Source of the DNA: Candidatus Cryptobacteroides intestinavium
GTDB taxonomy: Bacteria; Bacteroidota; Bacteroidia; Bacteroidales; UBA932
NCBI GenBank assembly: GCA_017694845.1
Contig: JADIMI010000073.1
Span: forward strand, 1-53,592
DNA length: 53,592 nucleotides
Direction of reading: 5' to 3'
In this document: one piece after another, positions 24,516 through 33,133 of the stretch
Layout: the number at the start of each line of letters is the position of its first letter
Position numbering within the stretch: position 1 is the first letter of the stretch
Made by a program: the position numbers and the translations under genes
The notes under the pieces: generated by a model
What the model was told of the DNA's origin: nothing
Database searches by the model: none
What the model saw: only the letters and a program-made list of their open reading frames with translations

Positions 24516-26027
24516 TCAGTTGCCCCATACCTTCAGTTCGGAGATTGAAACGGAAGACGCACCGTATCCGACTTCCTGCTCTCCATTCCCGCCACTGTCC
24601 TGGGACTTGACCATACAGAACCTCATATACGTAATGCTCTTGCCTTCCAGACCTTCAGTCCCGCTGAAAAGATATGAAGGAGACGACCACGGATCCTCTG
24701 GATTAGCGGACACAGGCAGGCCGTCATCAGTCATATTATAACTGCCGAGCAGTATCCAGCCATCCCTGGTATCGCGCTCCTCTACCGAAGCCTTGTCTGT
24801 CACCCATATCTCAATCTCTGTCGGACAAGGATTGAGGTAAGGCCTGTTCCAGTACTGCACCCTTATGCCTTCCGTAAGAGGCTCGGTGAACCTGACCTGG
24901 ATAAAGTGATGCCAGTCCTTGCTCTGATATGAATTATCCCAGTTGGATGACCAGAAATCATCTCCTAAAGTATTGTTTATAAGAGATGTCAATCCTCCAC
25001 CATCAGAGCTACCGTGACCGGTCGCGGTACAAGGAGAATAAAGGTCGCTCACATTGAGCTTCACTTCCGATCCCAGCACCAGATAGATGACATTATTATT
25101 GAGTTCATCGTCTTCATTAGTCGTAAGATCTGTTCCGAACCTGGAATTGACCACCTCTACCGGGAACAGGTAAAGCCTGGTGGCATCAGGTATCGCACCG
25201 GTTCCTTTGACAAGGCTGATCGAAAGCTCGTTCTCGCCTGGAGCCAGTTGCACAGTCTCCGACTCGAAGCCGATGACTCCTTCATCAAGAATGGAGTATG
25301 ATGTCCCGTTCGTCTGGTTGTAGCGCTCCGCCAGATCCTTCCTGTATTTTACAGTGAATTCAGAGTTCCACTGGTTCTCGGTCCCCTGCAAAGAGAAGAG
25401 CAGCCGTGGAAGGTCATACAGATTGCATTTGTCGAGAGCATCGAAGCCCAACAGATTGTTGATGGAATTGTCAGTACCGACTACGCTGTGCTCAAACATA
25501 GGATCTGTCACATCGATTATCCTGAACAATTCGCTTTTATTGGAATTCACGGTAGCATCTTCGCTTTCTATCCTTATCCCGAGCACGAGCTGGTTGCCGG
25601 CAGCCGTCACCTCCTCGCAATAAGTCTTCATCTTTGCGATTCCTTCGGCGGAAAAAGTCACAGATACATTTTTGGCTGGCTCCCCGGGCTGGAAATCGAA
25701 TGTTCCATCCACGGTATAGTAACTCTTCGGCACGGCAATGTATGACTGGCTGTATCCGCTCAGTTCTTCCTGAGGTATCGATGATACCTTCATGGAACAC
25801 GGTGACTCTGGATCGCTTCCGCCCTTGAGCACCTTGAAAGAGACAGTCACAGGCTCGGACGCATTGTACAGGTGCATATTCTCATACTGTGCATCAGAGA
25901 AACCCAGAACCTTGTGATATGGGTCCGTCGTCATCTCCAGAAGGTCATAGCGGTCCCCGTCACAGGCCGACACAGCCACTGCAGCCGTAACCGCCAGAAA
26001 AGTCTTTATTATAGTCTTCATAAACAT
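24516..26027 (-). CDS. Surface glycan-binding-type lipoprotein, shorter paralogue
   Basis: The 503-residue product (start MFMKTIIKTF, or the second ATG at 26021) has lipobox VAVSAC. It has the same plan as the following gene but one N-terminal module fewer: a module ending RIESEDATVNSNK, a DUF1735 module with YNQTNGTSYSILDEGVIGF, and the C-terminal discoidin-like domain (DWHHFIQVRF; end ISELKVWGN). The two genes are products of tandem duplication. It directly follows susD (19 bases) and is 32 bases from its paralogue. Its presumed role is holding polysaccharide at the outer membrane for SusCD. Confidence 0.82.
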   Translation of the reverse strand: MFMKTIIKTFLAVTAAVAVSACDGDRYDLLEMTTDPYHKVLGFSDAQYENMHLYNASEPVTVSFKVLKGGSDPESPCSMKVSSIPQEELSGYSQSYIAVPKSYYTVDGTFDFQPGEPAKNVSVTFSAEGIAKMKTYCEEVTAAGNQLVLGIRIESEDATVNSNKSELFRIIDVTDPMFEHSVVGTDNSINNLLGFDALDKCNLYDLPRLLFSLQGTENQWNSEFTVKYRKDLAERYNQTNGTSYSILDEGVIGFESETVQLAPGENELSISLVKGTGAIPDATRLYLFPVEVVNSRFGTDLTTNEDDELNNNVIYLVLGSEVKLNVSDLYSPCTATGHGSSDGGGLTSLINNTLGDDFWSSNWDNSYQSKDWHHFIQVRFTEPLTEGIRVQYWNRPYLNPCPTEIEIWVTDKASVEERDTRDGWILLGSYNMTDDGLPVSANPEDPWSSPSYLFSGTEGLEGKSITYMRFCMVKSQDSGGNGEQEVGYGASSVSISELKVWGN

Positions 26028-26046
26028 AATTCTTTTGGGTCATTCA

Positions 26047-28047
26047 TCAATATCCGGGAGCCTGGACGAGCTGAGGGTCGTTATATATCTCCGTCTGAAG
26101 GACAGGAAGGAGATACATCCTGTTATACCATGCATAGTCCCCATCCACCGGCTTTTCCTGGTTGAACTGTTCAATTGTAGGATTCTCGATACGGCTTACA
26201 AATGAGTCGAGTCCAGTTCTGGCACCAGCCTTGAGATACTGTTCAGCCTCACACCAGCGGCGAAGGTCATAGTAGCGTCTGCCCTCCATAAAGAGTTCGA
26301 TACGGCGCTCCGCCTTCACCCAGTCGAGAATTGTCATATCATCAGTGCAGTCAGCCTCTGTCAGTTCAGGCACTCCTGCACGCACACGGATCTTGTTGAG
26401 GGCATCCAGAGCATTCTGGAGCTCGCCTGCCTCTCCGTTGAGATACAGCACTGCACAGCACTCCGCAAGATTGAGATAAAGTTCGGCCATCCTGATCATC
26501 GCAAGAGGATACTGCTCGTAATTCTGGGTCTGCGCACTGAATCTTGTATGAGGCGCGATATATTTCTGGGCGAGATACCCTGTCTGACACTGGTTCTCAT
26601 CGGACGGATCATTCTTGAATCCCGCCTTGTCCGGATTCCTGAAGTCTATCCGGAGCGGAGAGCCGTCCACAAGTACCGGACCGAGATCCGCGCCATCGAA
26701 AAGCACCCAGGCATAGAATCTCGGCTCCCTGCCGACATTGAGATTGATGATCATCTCCCTGTCCGGTATGCCGGCAGACTTGAGCCACTCTTCCTCTGCA
26801 GGGAACTCATCGGTACCGGCCACCATTTCCGGCAGATGTCCATCTGCCGTATAGAAGCTCTCCACCATCTGCAGGGTCGGACTTATTCCGCACCAGCCGT
26901 GCCACATTACATTGTCGTTCTTCAAAATGACATTCCTCGGCATTGAAGCATTGAAATAGTCCCAGGTCTTGGTATGTCCGTCTCCGTTGAAAGCAGTGAA
27001 GATAAGCTCCTTGTTTCCCTGGGTCTCATCTGAGTTCGCGATATAGCGCATCAGGAACATCCTATCAAGGAATTCCTTCCCTTCCTCACTTTCATTGTCT
27101 ATCCCGGGAATCCAGGTAGAATAATAGTCCACATCCTGGTGCATATTCTTTATCACCTCCAGATCATCCAGATCCATAAGCTCGCGGCCGTTTTCCAGTG
27201 CAATCTGTATCGCCTCTTCCGTTGCGGTCTTTGCCCTGCGCCATTTTTCGAGATCGAAAGTGTGGCTTACGAGTTCATACCCATAGCCAGGAGTCTGATA
27301 GTTCGTATTACGCCATTCAGGGAAAGGAAAGCTGCCGTTCCAGAGCGGTGAAGCTGCATATACCAGAAGTCTTGACTTGAGGGCTGCGCAGATTGTCTTG
27401 TTTCCTCGTCCATATGTATCGTTGAGAAGATAACCGGACTGGAACTGCGGAGAAGCGCTCGCTGCATCCAGTTCATTGCAGATATAGTCCACGCAATAGT
27501 CGAAATGCGACCTGCCCGGGAATTCCGATATTGGCGTATCGGTCGGCATATATTCATTCACGATAGGGACCGGCCCGAAAAGTTCGAGCAGCCTCATATA
27601 ATAGAAGCCCTTGAGGAAGTGGGCATGCGCCCTGTACAGTTCCTTGTCATCTTCTGTCAGGAAATACGGATTCTGGTTCTCGAGCTCCCTCAGGAAAAGA
27701 TGCACGTTGCCGATGGCACCGTATGTCTCCGACCATTTCGATGCCGGTACGTTGCTGGCATTCATCAGACCGCGGGAGACATAATATGAATCATAGTGCT
27801 GGCTGCTGCCCCAGGCATCCGGATAGACAAATTCATCCGTAGTACCTTCGAAATTCCTGTATCCTGCCGTATTGAGATTCGGCACGAAAGAGTAGCATCC
27901 GAAGATCCAGTTCTCCACCATATTCTTGTCCTTCATCGCATCCGTAAGGTCGGCTGTCCTTGCCGGAGCCACATCGAGGAAATTGCAGGAAGAGAGCGCC
28001 AGCGCCGGCAGAGCCACCAATGCTGCGGTTTTCAATATATTTTTCAT
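26047..28047 (-). CDS. SusD/RagB-family glycan-binding outer membrane lipoprotein
   Basis: Starting at the ATG at 28047 (MKNILKTAALVALPALALSSC), it has a lipobox and a mature Cys. The 666-residue protein has the SusD TPR-like N-terminal half (FLKGFYYMRLLELFGPVPIV, CAALKSRLLVYAASPLWNGS) and the C-terminal RagB/SusD signature (YPLAMIRMAELYLNLAE, then ERRIELFMEGRRYYDLRRW). SusD proteins form the lid over the SusC barrel and bind oligosaccharide at the cell surface. The gene is second in the locus, 52 bases after susC. Large insertions place it among the longer SusD-like proteins. Confidence 0.95.
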   Translation of the reverse strand: MKNILKTAALVALPALALSSCNFLDVAPARTADLTDAMKDKNMVENWIFGCYSFVPNLNTAGYRNFEGTTDEFVYPDAWGSSQHYDSYYVSRGLMNASNVPASKWSETYGAIGNVHLFLRELENQNPYFLTEDDKELYRAHAHFLKGFYYMRLLELFGPVPIVNEYMPTDTPISEFPGRSHFDYCVDYICNELDAASASPQFQSGYLLNDTYGRGNKTICAALKSRLLVYAASPLWNGSFPFPEWRNTNYQTPGYGYELVSHTFDLEKWRRAKTATEEAIQIALENGRELMDLDDLEVIKNMHQDVDYYSTWIPGIDNESEEGKEFLDRMFLMRYIANSDETQGNKELIFTAFNGDGHTKTWDYFNASMPRNVILKNDNVMWHGWCGISPTLQMVESFYTADGHLPEMVAGTDEFPAEEEWLKSAGIPDREMIINLNVGREPRFYAWVLFDGADLGPVLVDGSPLRIDFRNPDKAGFKNDPSDENQCQTGYLAQKYIAPHTRFSAQTQNYEQYPLAMIRMAELYLNLAECCAVLYLNGEAGELQNALDALNKIRVRAGVPELTEADCTDDMTILDWVKAERRIELFMEGRRYYDLRRWCEAEQYLKAGARTGLDSFVSRIENPTIEQFNQEKPVDGDYAWYNRMYLLPVLQTEIYNDPQLVQAPGY

Positions 28048-28099
28048 TGTAACAATCATTTTTCAAATGCAAATTAGATAGTCAGCCTCATCAACCGTG

Positions 28100-31000
28100 T
28101 CAGAACCTGAACTGTACACCGAGAGTGAATGTCCTCGAGAAAGGATAGGCGTTCCAGTTGAGCTCCGGATCCCAGAGCTTGAACGGACTGAACACGGCAA
28201 GGTTGTCACCGTTGAGATATACCCTCGCAATCTTGAAGGAATATCCTATCTCCAGAGTCTTGAAACGGAGGAAGCTGCCGTCCCTGAGCCAGTAGGTGCT
28301 GGACTCGAAGTTGTTGCGGACATCTCCGGCATTGACACCGAGCCTCGGGTATGAAGCATTCGGATCCGGATCCATCTCAGACCAGCGGTTCTCTGCTATA
28401 TAGTCTATTACGTTGCACGCATTCGATCCGAACGGCACAAGTCCGCTGATGGCGATCGTCCTCATGGCCGAGCCGTTGAAGAACACTCCGAGATCCCATT
28501 TCTTCCACATCACATTGAAACCGAAACCGTACTGGATACGAGGAAGTCTTCCGTAAGGAGAGATCTGTATCTGGTCATCGGTCGTAATGACTCCGTCACC
28601 GTTGATGTCACGGTACTTCACGTCACCCGGTCTCACGGTGCTTCCGAGCTGCTGCTCCGCATGGTTGTCTATGTCAGCCTGGTCGACGAAAAGTCCGTCA
28701 GCCACATATCCCCACATATAATAGTTGTCGAGAGGTCTGCCTACCCTTGAAGTCCACGGCTGCGAATACTGAGGCTCGTCATAGTAATCGTACTGGTTCT
28801 TGGTGTAGGTGAAATTGGCCCTTGCCTCAAGTCTCCAGTCCCTGCCGAAATTCTTCGCCCAGTTGAGGCTGAACTCTATACCTCTCGAGGAAGCCTCTCC
28901 GACCTGACCCCATGGCACGGCGTTCCAGTAACCTGACACATACGGCCAGGAACCACGCCTCATCATTATCCTGTCCCTTTTGTCGTAGAACCAGTCAACC
29001 GTCACATCCAGCTGACTGAAAAGGGTGAAGTCCATACCGATATCGAGCTTGTGGGACCTCTCCCAGGTGGCATTGTCCACCTTGTATGCACCGATGGAAT
29101 GCGAATGATACTGGGTCGCATTGTCCGTCGAAGGACCGAAGAAAGCGGTACCGCCGCCGTTGAGTGATATTGAATCGAAATAGACGAAATGGTTGTAGCA
29201 GTCGAAACCGTCGCTACCGACAATACCGTATGAGGCACGGAGCTTGAGATAGTCGATGACATCCTTCGCCGGCTCCCAGAACTTCTCGTTGCTCGGCACC
29301 CAGCCTATGGATGCTGATGGGAAGAACTCGAAACGGCTTCCCTTGGCAAGTCTTTCCGTACCGTTATAACCGAAGTTGAGTTCCACGAAATACCGTTCAG
29401 CATAGTCGTATGTCACACGGCCAGAAAGTCCCTGGTTCCTCTGCGACAGAGCCCTGTTAGGCATATAGTCCCTCATAAGGTACATCAGCAGGGCGCCCAC
29501 ATTGTGCTTTCCGAAAGAACGGTTGTAATTGAGTCTCGCATCGAAATAGAAAGTCTGGCTTGACTGCGGCTCGGAATAGGTTTCCGTTATGAACTTGTTT
29601 CCAGCAGTTCCTATAGGCACCTGGGTGAACATATCCGGTGTATCCGGACTCCACCCGGAACGGTCAAGCTGGAAATAATAAGGAGTGATAGACTGTTTGG
29701 ACTGCGACCACGACCAGTTGTTCCAGTTTACCATCGCATTGACTGAAAGCCCTTTGGTAATCATGCTCAGATCCTGATCTATCTTCAGCACCACATTGAG
29801 CTTGTTCTCCTTGGTGACACCGTGGTCATCCAGCATCGCCGCATACGGGTTCGTGCGGATGCCGCCGCCCTGGACCTCGACGCTGCCGAACCTGATATAT
29901 TCATCACCCTGCTGGGCCGGGAAAGTCGCCGGGAACATCACAGGGTTGGCGTTGAGCATATAGTCGAAAAGACTGGCAGTACTCTCGCTCATTCCCTGCT
30001 TCTGCACTATCTGTGCATTGAGCCTGAGGTCGAGCTTGGTGGTATTCGTCAGCTTGTAGGTTATGTTGTTCTGGAAATTGAACACATACTGCTGGAGGTT
30101 GTTGTTGAATACATAGTCGGTCGGAGCCTTGGCTATACCTGTGTCATGGTTGAAGTTCAAGGACATATAATAAGTAGCCTTGTTACCTCCTCCCTGGACA
30201 TTGATATTGGCCCTCTGATTGAAGTTGAAGTCACGGAAAAGAAGCTTTTTCCAGTCTACATTAGGATATACATACGGATACAGTCCGCTCCGTGTATACT
30301 CTATATCCTCCTGAGAATAGACCGGAGCCTGGCCCCCCCTGGCCATATACGCCTCATTGTAAAGTTCCATCCAGGCAGGTCCGTCCACGAAGTCCACCAT
30401 ATTCACCGGCTGGGTAAGCATTGTCTCCACAGTCGCGTTGACCTGGGTACGCATATTCTCGGAACCGTTCTTGGTGGTCACGATCATGACACCGTTCGCA
30501 CCGCGGACACCATAGATAGCAGTCGCCGAAGCATCCTTGAGCACTGTGAAACTCTTGATGGACTCCGGAGGAATACGGTTCAGGTCATTGGCGGAGATCT
30601 CCACATCATCAAGAAGGATAAGAGGAGTGGATACACCGCCGAAGGTGTTGATACCTCTTATGTAGAATTCGGAGGCGGCACCCGGATCACCGGAATTTGT
30701 AATAGAGATCACTCCGGCCAGCTTACCTGCAATGTTGGAAGTAAGGTTTGACGAAGAAGACCTGAGGACATCTCCCTGAATAGATGAAACGGCACCGATG
30801 ACAGACACTTTCTTCTGGGTACCCATACCCACGACAATCGCCTCATCGAGTTCGCTGTCAGATTCGAGGGCCACATCCACGATACCGAGCTTGCCGATCT
30901 CGTATGTTCCGGTCTTGAATCCCACACAGGAAATCTCGAGCTGCGCATTAGTACCCATCACTCTGATAGAATAGCTTCCGTCATCGAGTGTCATCACTCC

Positions 31001-31207
31001 GTTGTTCGTCCCTTTCTCCACCACAAAGGCTCCTGGGATGGGCTCATTGTCAACAGCGCTGATGACTTTTCCGGTGACAACCCTTCCATTGTCATCATCT
31101 GTCTGGATGTAGCCATTTCCACTTGAAGGGACAGCAAAAAGCCCGGCCTGAAGGACTATCATCCCGCAGACCAGCATTGCTGAAATCAAAGAACGTTTGA
31201 TATTCAT
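28100..31207 (-). CDS. SusC/RagA-family TonB-dependent outer membrane transporter
   Basis: The 1035-residue protein has a signal peptide, a carboxypeptidase-like N-terminal domain (VVTGKVISAVDNEPIPGAFV), the plug with RGINTFGGVSTPLILLDDVE and the SusC-type stretch ILKDASATAIYG-like (VLKDASATAIYGVRGANGV), and a 22-strand barrel ending in aromatic VQFRF. It imports oligosaccharides across the outer membrane, powered by TonB, with the SusD lid. There is no N-terminal anti-sigma-interaction domain, in agreement with HTCS rather than ECF-sigma control. It is the first gene of the locus and has a promoter-like element about 95 bases upstream. Confidence 0.96.
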   Translation of the reverse strand: MNIKRSLISAMLVCGMIVLQAGLFAVPSSGNGYIQTDDDNGRVVTGKVISAVDNEPIPGAFVVEKGTNNGVMTLDDGSYSIRVMGTNAQLEISCVGFKTGTYEIGKLGIVDVALESDSELDEAIVVGMGTQKKVSVIGAVSSIQGDVLRSSSSNLTSNIAGKLAGVISITNSGDPGAASEFYIRGINTFGGVSTPLILLDDVEISANDLNRIPPESIKSFTVLKDASATAIYGVRGANGVMIVTTKNGSENMRTQVNATVETMLTQPVNMVDFVDGPAWMELYNEAYMARGGQAPVYSQEDIEYTRSGLYPYVYPNVDWKKLLFRDFNFNQRANINVQGGGNKATYYMSLNFNHDTGIAKAPTDYVFNNNLQQYVFNFQNNITYKLTNTTKLDLRLNAQIVQKQGMSESTASLFDYMLNANPVMFPATFPAQQGDEYIRFGSVEVQGGGIRTNPYAAMLDDHGVTKENKLNVVLKIDQDLSMITKGLSVNAMVNWNNWSWSQSKQSITPYYFQLDRSGWSPDTPDMFTQVPIGTAGNKFITETYSEPQSSQTFYFDARLNYNRSFGKHNVGALLMYLMRDYMPNRALSQRNQGLSGRVTYDYAERYFVELNFGYNGTERLAKGSRFEFFPSASIGWVPSNEKFWEPAKDVIDYLKLRASYGIVGSDGFDCYNHFVYFDSISLNGGGTAFFGPSTDNATQYHSHSIGAYKVDNATWERSHKLDIGMDFTLFSQLDVTVDWFYDKRDRIMMRRGSWPYVSGYWNAVPWGQVGEASSRGIEFSLNWAKNFGRDWRLEARANFTYTKNQYDYYDEPQYSQPWTSRVGRPLDNYYMWGYVADGLFVDQADIDNHAEQQLGSTVRPGDVKYRDINGDGVITTDDQIQISPYGRLPRIQYGFGFNVMWKKWDLGVFFNGSAMRTIAISGLVPFGSNACNVIDYIAENRWSEMDPDPNASYPRLGVNAGDVRNNFESSTYWLRDGSFLRFKTLEIGYSFKIARVYLNGDNLAVFSPFKLWDPELNWNAYPFSRTFTLGVQFRF

Positions 31208-31301
31208 AAAAAGTGGTTAAATTGGTTGGTAGTTATAGTTTCAGTCCGGCGGACAGTCCGTGCTGACAGCATCAGCCGGATCCCTCCGGATTTTCTGACT
31301 A

Positions 31302-31309
31302 CAAAATTA
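31302..31309 (-). promoter_or_regulatory. -7 element of the susC promoter
   Basis: On the minus strand it reads TAATTTTG, a match to TAnnTTTG about 95 bases before the susC ATG. There is no TTTG at -33, as expected for a promoter that needs an activator such as the HTCS. The long leader contains several G+C-rich palindromic bits around 31250-31290. Confidence 0.5.
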
Positions 31310-31413
31310 ACTCTATAACCACCCACGGACATTCCACTTTTCTTGCAAGTTTTCTTACAAATCCTGCAATTCCCGAAATCTCTTCTGCGGCTGCGTCTAT
31401 GGTGACCAGAAAT

Positions 31414-31463
31414 GTCATTCTGAGCACCCTCTCGTTGTCATTCTGAGCGAAGCGAAGAATCTG
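31414..31463 (+). repeat. Dispersed repeats in island 2
   Basis: 'gtcattctgagcacc' is followed by a full 'gtcattctgagcgaagcg' plus 'aagaatctgg'. It is the same family as at 3399 and 8484. Confidence 0.75.
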
Positions 31464-31483
31464 GAGAAGAAGGGCGGGACAAC

Positions 31484-31554
31484 GGACCGCGAACACGAGA
31501 TTTTTGCATCTCCCTGAATACCAAGATATTATGAAAAATCGTTGTTCGTGGTCC
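31484..31554 (+). repeat. 71-bp inverted-end element 3a
   Basis: It begins GGACCGCGAACA and ends TGTTCGTGGTCC, with one mismatch in the right arm. The reverse complement is close to element 4a at 52731-52801 across the interior as well. Confidence 0.85.
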
Positions 31555-31568
31555 CTGCTTTTTTGAGG

Positions 31569-31639
31569 GGACCTCGAACAAGGCAATTTTGTATTGTGTT
31601 ATGTATCAACAAATTACTAAAAGTTGATGTTCGCGGTCC
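31569..31639 (+). repeat. 71-bp inverted-end element 3b
   Basis: It begins GGACCTCGAACA (one mismatch) and ends TGTTCGCGGTCC. It is exactly 71 bp and 14 bases after element 3a. Confidence 0.85.
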
Positions 31640-31651
31640 GTAGAGCGGTTC

Positions 31652-31700
31652 GGGGCAGGAAACGAGATTTCGTCGCTATGCTCCGACATCTCGATGCCCC
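31652..31700. repeat. 49-base three-part hairpin
   Basis: Stems GGGGCA/TGCCCC, CGAGAT/ATCTCG and GTCG/CGAC are nested in order around an eight-base loop. A damaged copy of the other strand ('ccggtgcggggcatcaag') follows element 1b at about 9184. Confidence 0.7.
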
Positions 31701-31717
31701 TCACCGGGGAGGCACTT

Positions 31718-31839
31718 TCATTCAGGTCGCCATTGAGCTTCGCTCATGCTCCTTTCTGTTTATAATACCTTAATGAGCAAGCTCATAGCCATTATAAACA
31801 GAAAGTCGCCGCATCCTTTGGATGCAGCGACCTGAATGA
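31718..31839. repeat. Four-way-junction-shaped inverted repeat abutting tRNA-Gly
   Basis: The outer stem TCATTCAGGTCGC/GCGACCTGAATGA (13 bp, 31718-31730 with 31827-31839) encloses three arms. These are TGAGC-TTC-GCTCA (31734-31746); a 15-bp stem CTTTCTGTTTATAAT/ATTATAAACAGAAAG (31752-31766 with 31791-31805), itself containing TGAGCAAGCTCA; and GCATCC-TTT-GGATGC (31811-31825). The last base of the outer stem is the discriminator position of tRNA-Gly. It could be a structured RNA downstream of the tRNA or a mobile DNA hairpin element. Confidence 0.75.
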
Positions 31840-31911
31840 GCGGAAAACGAGATTCGAACTCGCGACCCTCAGCTTGGGAAGCTGATGCTCTACCAACTGA
31901 GCTATTTCCGC
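31839..31911 (-). tRNA. tRNA-Gly(CCC)
   Basis: The minus-strand cloverleaf has acceptor GCGGAAA/TTTCCGC, D arm AGCTCAGTTGGTAGAGC, anticodon stem TCAGC/GCTGA around TTCCCAA (anticodon CCC) and T arm CGAGT TCGAATC TCG-type. The discriminator is T, as is usual for bacterial tRNA-Gly. CCA is not encoded. Confidence 0.93.
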
Positions 31912-31960
31912 AATACCTTGATAAATCTTCTTAAAAGAACTGTCCTGTAAAACAGGAATG

Positions 31961-31991
31961 CAAATATAGATATTTTACCCATATTATGCAA
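31961..31991 (-). promoter_or_regulatory. tRNA-Gly promoter
   Basis: On the minus strand, TTG (31991-31989), a 20-base spacer and TATATTTG (31968-31961) fit the Bacteroidetes consensus. A small CCTGT/ACAGG hairpin at 31944-31956 lies in the ~45-base leader before the tRNA. Confidence 0.65.
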
Positions 31992-32136
31992 TAGACGTTC
32001 TGATTTTTTATTGATGTCCGGAAAAAGTCACCCGCCCCATCCTTGCTGTCATATAGTAACGTACACATTTTACGGTCTTTTGTACCGTCTTTACTTATAG
32101 GCGGATGACAGGTGGCGGTCATCTGTGATTAATTCG

Positions 32137-32144
32137 TATTTTTG
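32137..32144 (+). promoter_or_regulatory. -7 element upstream of AraC-type gene
   Basis: TATTTTTG is an exact TAnnTTTG match about 60 bases before the ATG at 32203. No -33 TTTG is evident. An inverted repeat ACGGT-N7-ACCGT lies at about 32074-32090. Confidence 0.4.
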
Positions 32145-32202
32145 TCCCTGAACATCTGCAGCCGCGACCGGCGCGGAATAATGCAGCGAAAGTGAAATAA
32201 TA

Positions 32203-33108
32203 ATGTCAGCTATGGACAAGATAATCAGACTTGACACAGTGGATGACTACAACAAGCTCTTCGGATTCGAGACAAGACATCCGCTCGTAAGCGTAGTGGA
32301 CCTCAAAGACGCCACACGGGTCCCGAAAAGAGTCACTGTCAACTACGGGATCTACGCCGTCTTCCTCAAAGACACCAGATGCGGGACACTGCGTTACGGA
32401 AGGCAGAAATATGACTATCAGGAAGGGACAGTGACCAGTTTCGCTCCAGGGCAGGTCGTGGAGACGGAGATGGATGAGAATGTGAAGCCGGCAGCTCGCG
32501 GAGTACTGTTCCATCCGGACATAATCAAAGGCACATCCCTCGGACAAGAAATCAGGTCTTACTCTTTCTTCTCATATTCGTCCAACGAGGCACTGCACCT
32601 GTCCCTCCGCGAACGCGAGATATTCAGCGACTGCCTTGACAAGATAAGCCTTGAACTGGACCATTCGATCGACAGGCTCAGCAAAAGACTTATATCAAGG
32701 AACATCCAGCTTCTGCTCGACTATTGCCTCAGATTCTACGAACGGCAGTTCATCACCAGGGCTGAAGCCAACGGGACAGTGCTGTCCAGATTCGAGAATC
32801 TCCTCGATGAGTATTTCGAGAATTCATCCGCACAGACAGAAGGACTGCCGACAGTCAGGTATTTTGCGGACAAGGTATGCCTCTCCCCCAACTATTTCGG
32901 GGACCTTGTCAAGAAAGAGACAGGGAAGACACCGCAGGAATATATCCAGAACAAGATAATCGACCTTGCAAAAGAGATGATAATAGGGACAGACAAGACT
33001 GTCAGTGAGATCGCATACGAACTCGGGTTCCAGTATTCACAGCATTTCAGCAGGATATTCAAGAAGAATGTCGGATGCACCCCTCTGGAATACAGGAAAA
33101 TGTCCTGA
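32203..33108 (+). CDS. AraC-family transcriptional regulator
   Basis: The 301-residue product has an N-terminal cupin-like sensing domain (FAPGQVVE, LFHPDIIKGT) of a type common in Bacteroidetes. It carries a C-terminal double HTH with LPTVRYFADKVCLSPNYFGDLVKKETGKTPQEYI and IAYELGFQYSQHFSRIFKKNVGCTPLEYR. The start is the ATG at 32203 or the internal ATG at 32212. It is alone on its strand between tRNA-Gly and the convergent second AraC gene, 25 bases away. The regulated genes cannot be told from position; such regulators often control a neighbouring oxidoreductase or efflux unit. Confidence 0.9.
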   Translation: MSAMDKIIRLDTVDDYNKLFGFETRHPLVSVVDLKDATRVPKRVTVNYGIYAVFLKDTRCGTLRYGRQKYDYQEGTVTSFAPGQVVETEMDENVKPAARGVLFHPDIIKGTSLGQEIRSYSFFSYSSNEALHLSLREREIFSDCLDKISLELDHSIDRLSKRLISRNIQLLLDYCLRFYERQFITRAEANGTVLSRFENLLDEYFENSSAQTEGLPTVRYFADKVCLSPNYFGDLVKKETGKTPQEYIQNKIIDLAKEMIIGTDKTVSEIAYELGFQYSQHFSRIFKKNVGCTPLEYRKMS

Positions 33109-33133
33109 CCAGATATGCCGGATATATTACAGG

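Larger units (their letters stand above)
31360..31838. other. Gene-free repeat island 2
   Basis: It lies between the susC promoter and tRNA-Gly. The order is: a stretch resembling 8950-9010 ('cggctgcgtctatggtgacc'), two dispersed repeats (31414-31463), a pair of 71-bp elements, a 49-base hairpin, and a junction-shaped nested inverted repeat. No coding region is supported. Confidence 0.85.

Noticed and set aside
29822..30751. Plus-strand frame of 309 codons inside susC
   Set aside because: It is a shadow of the SusC coding frame with no recognisable domain.
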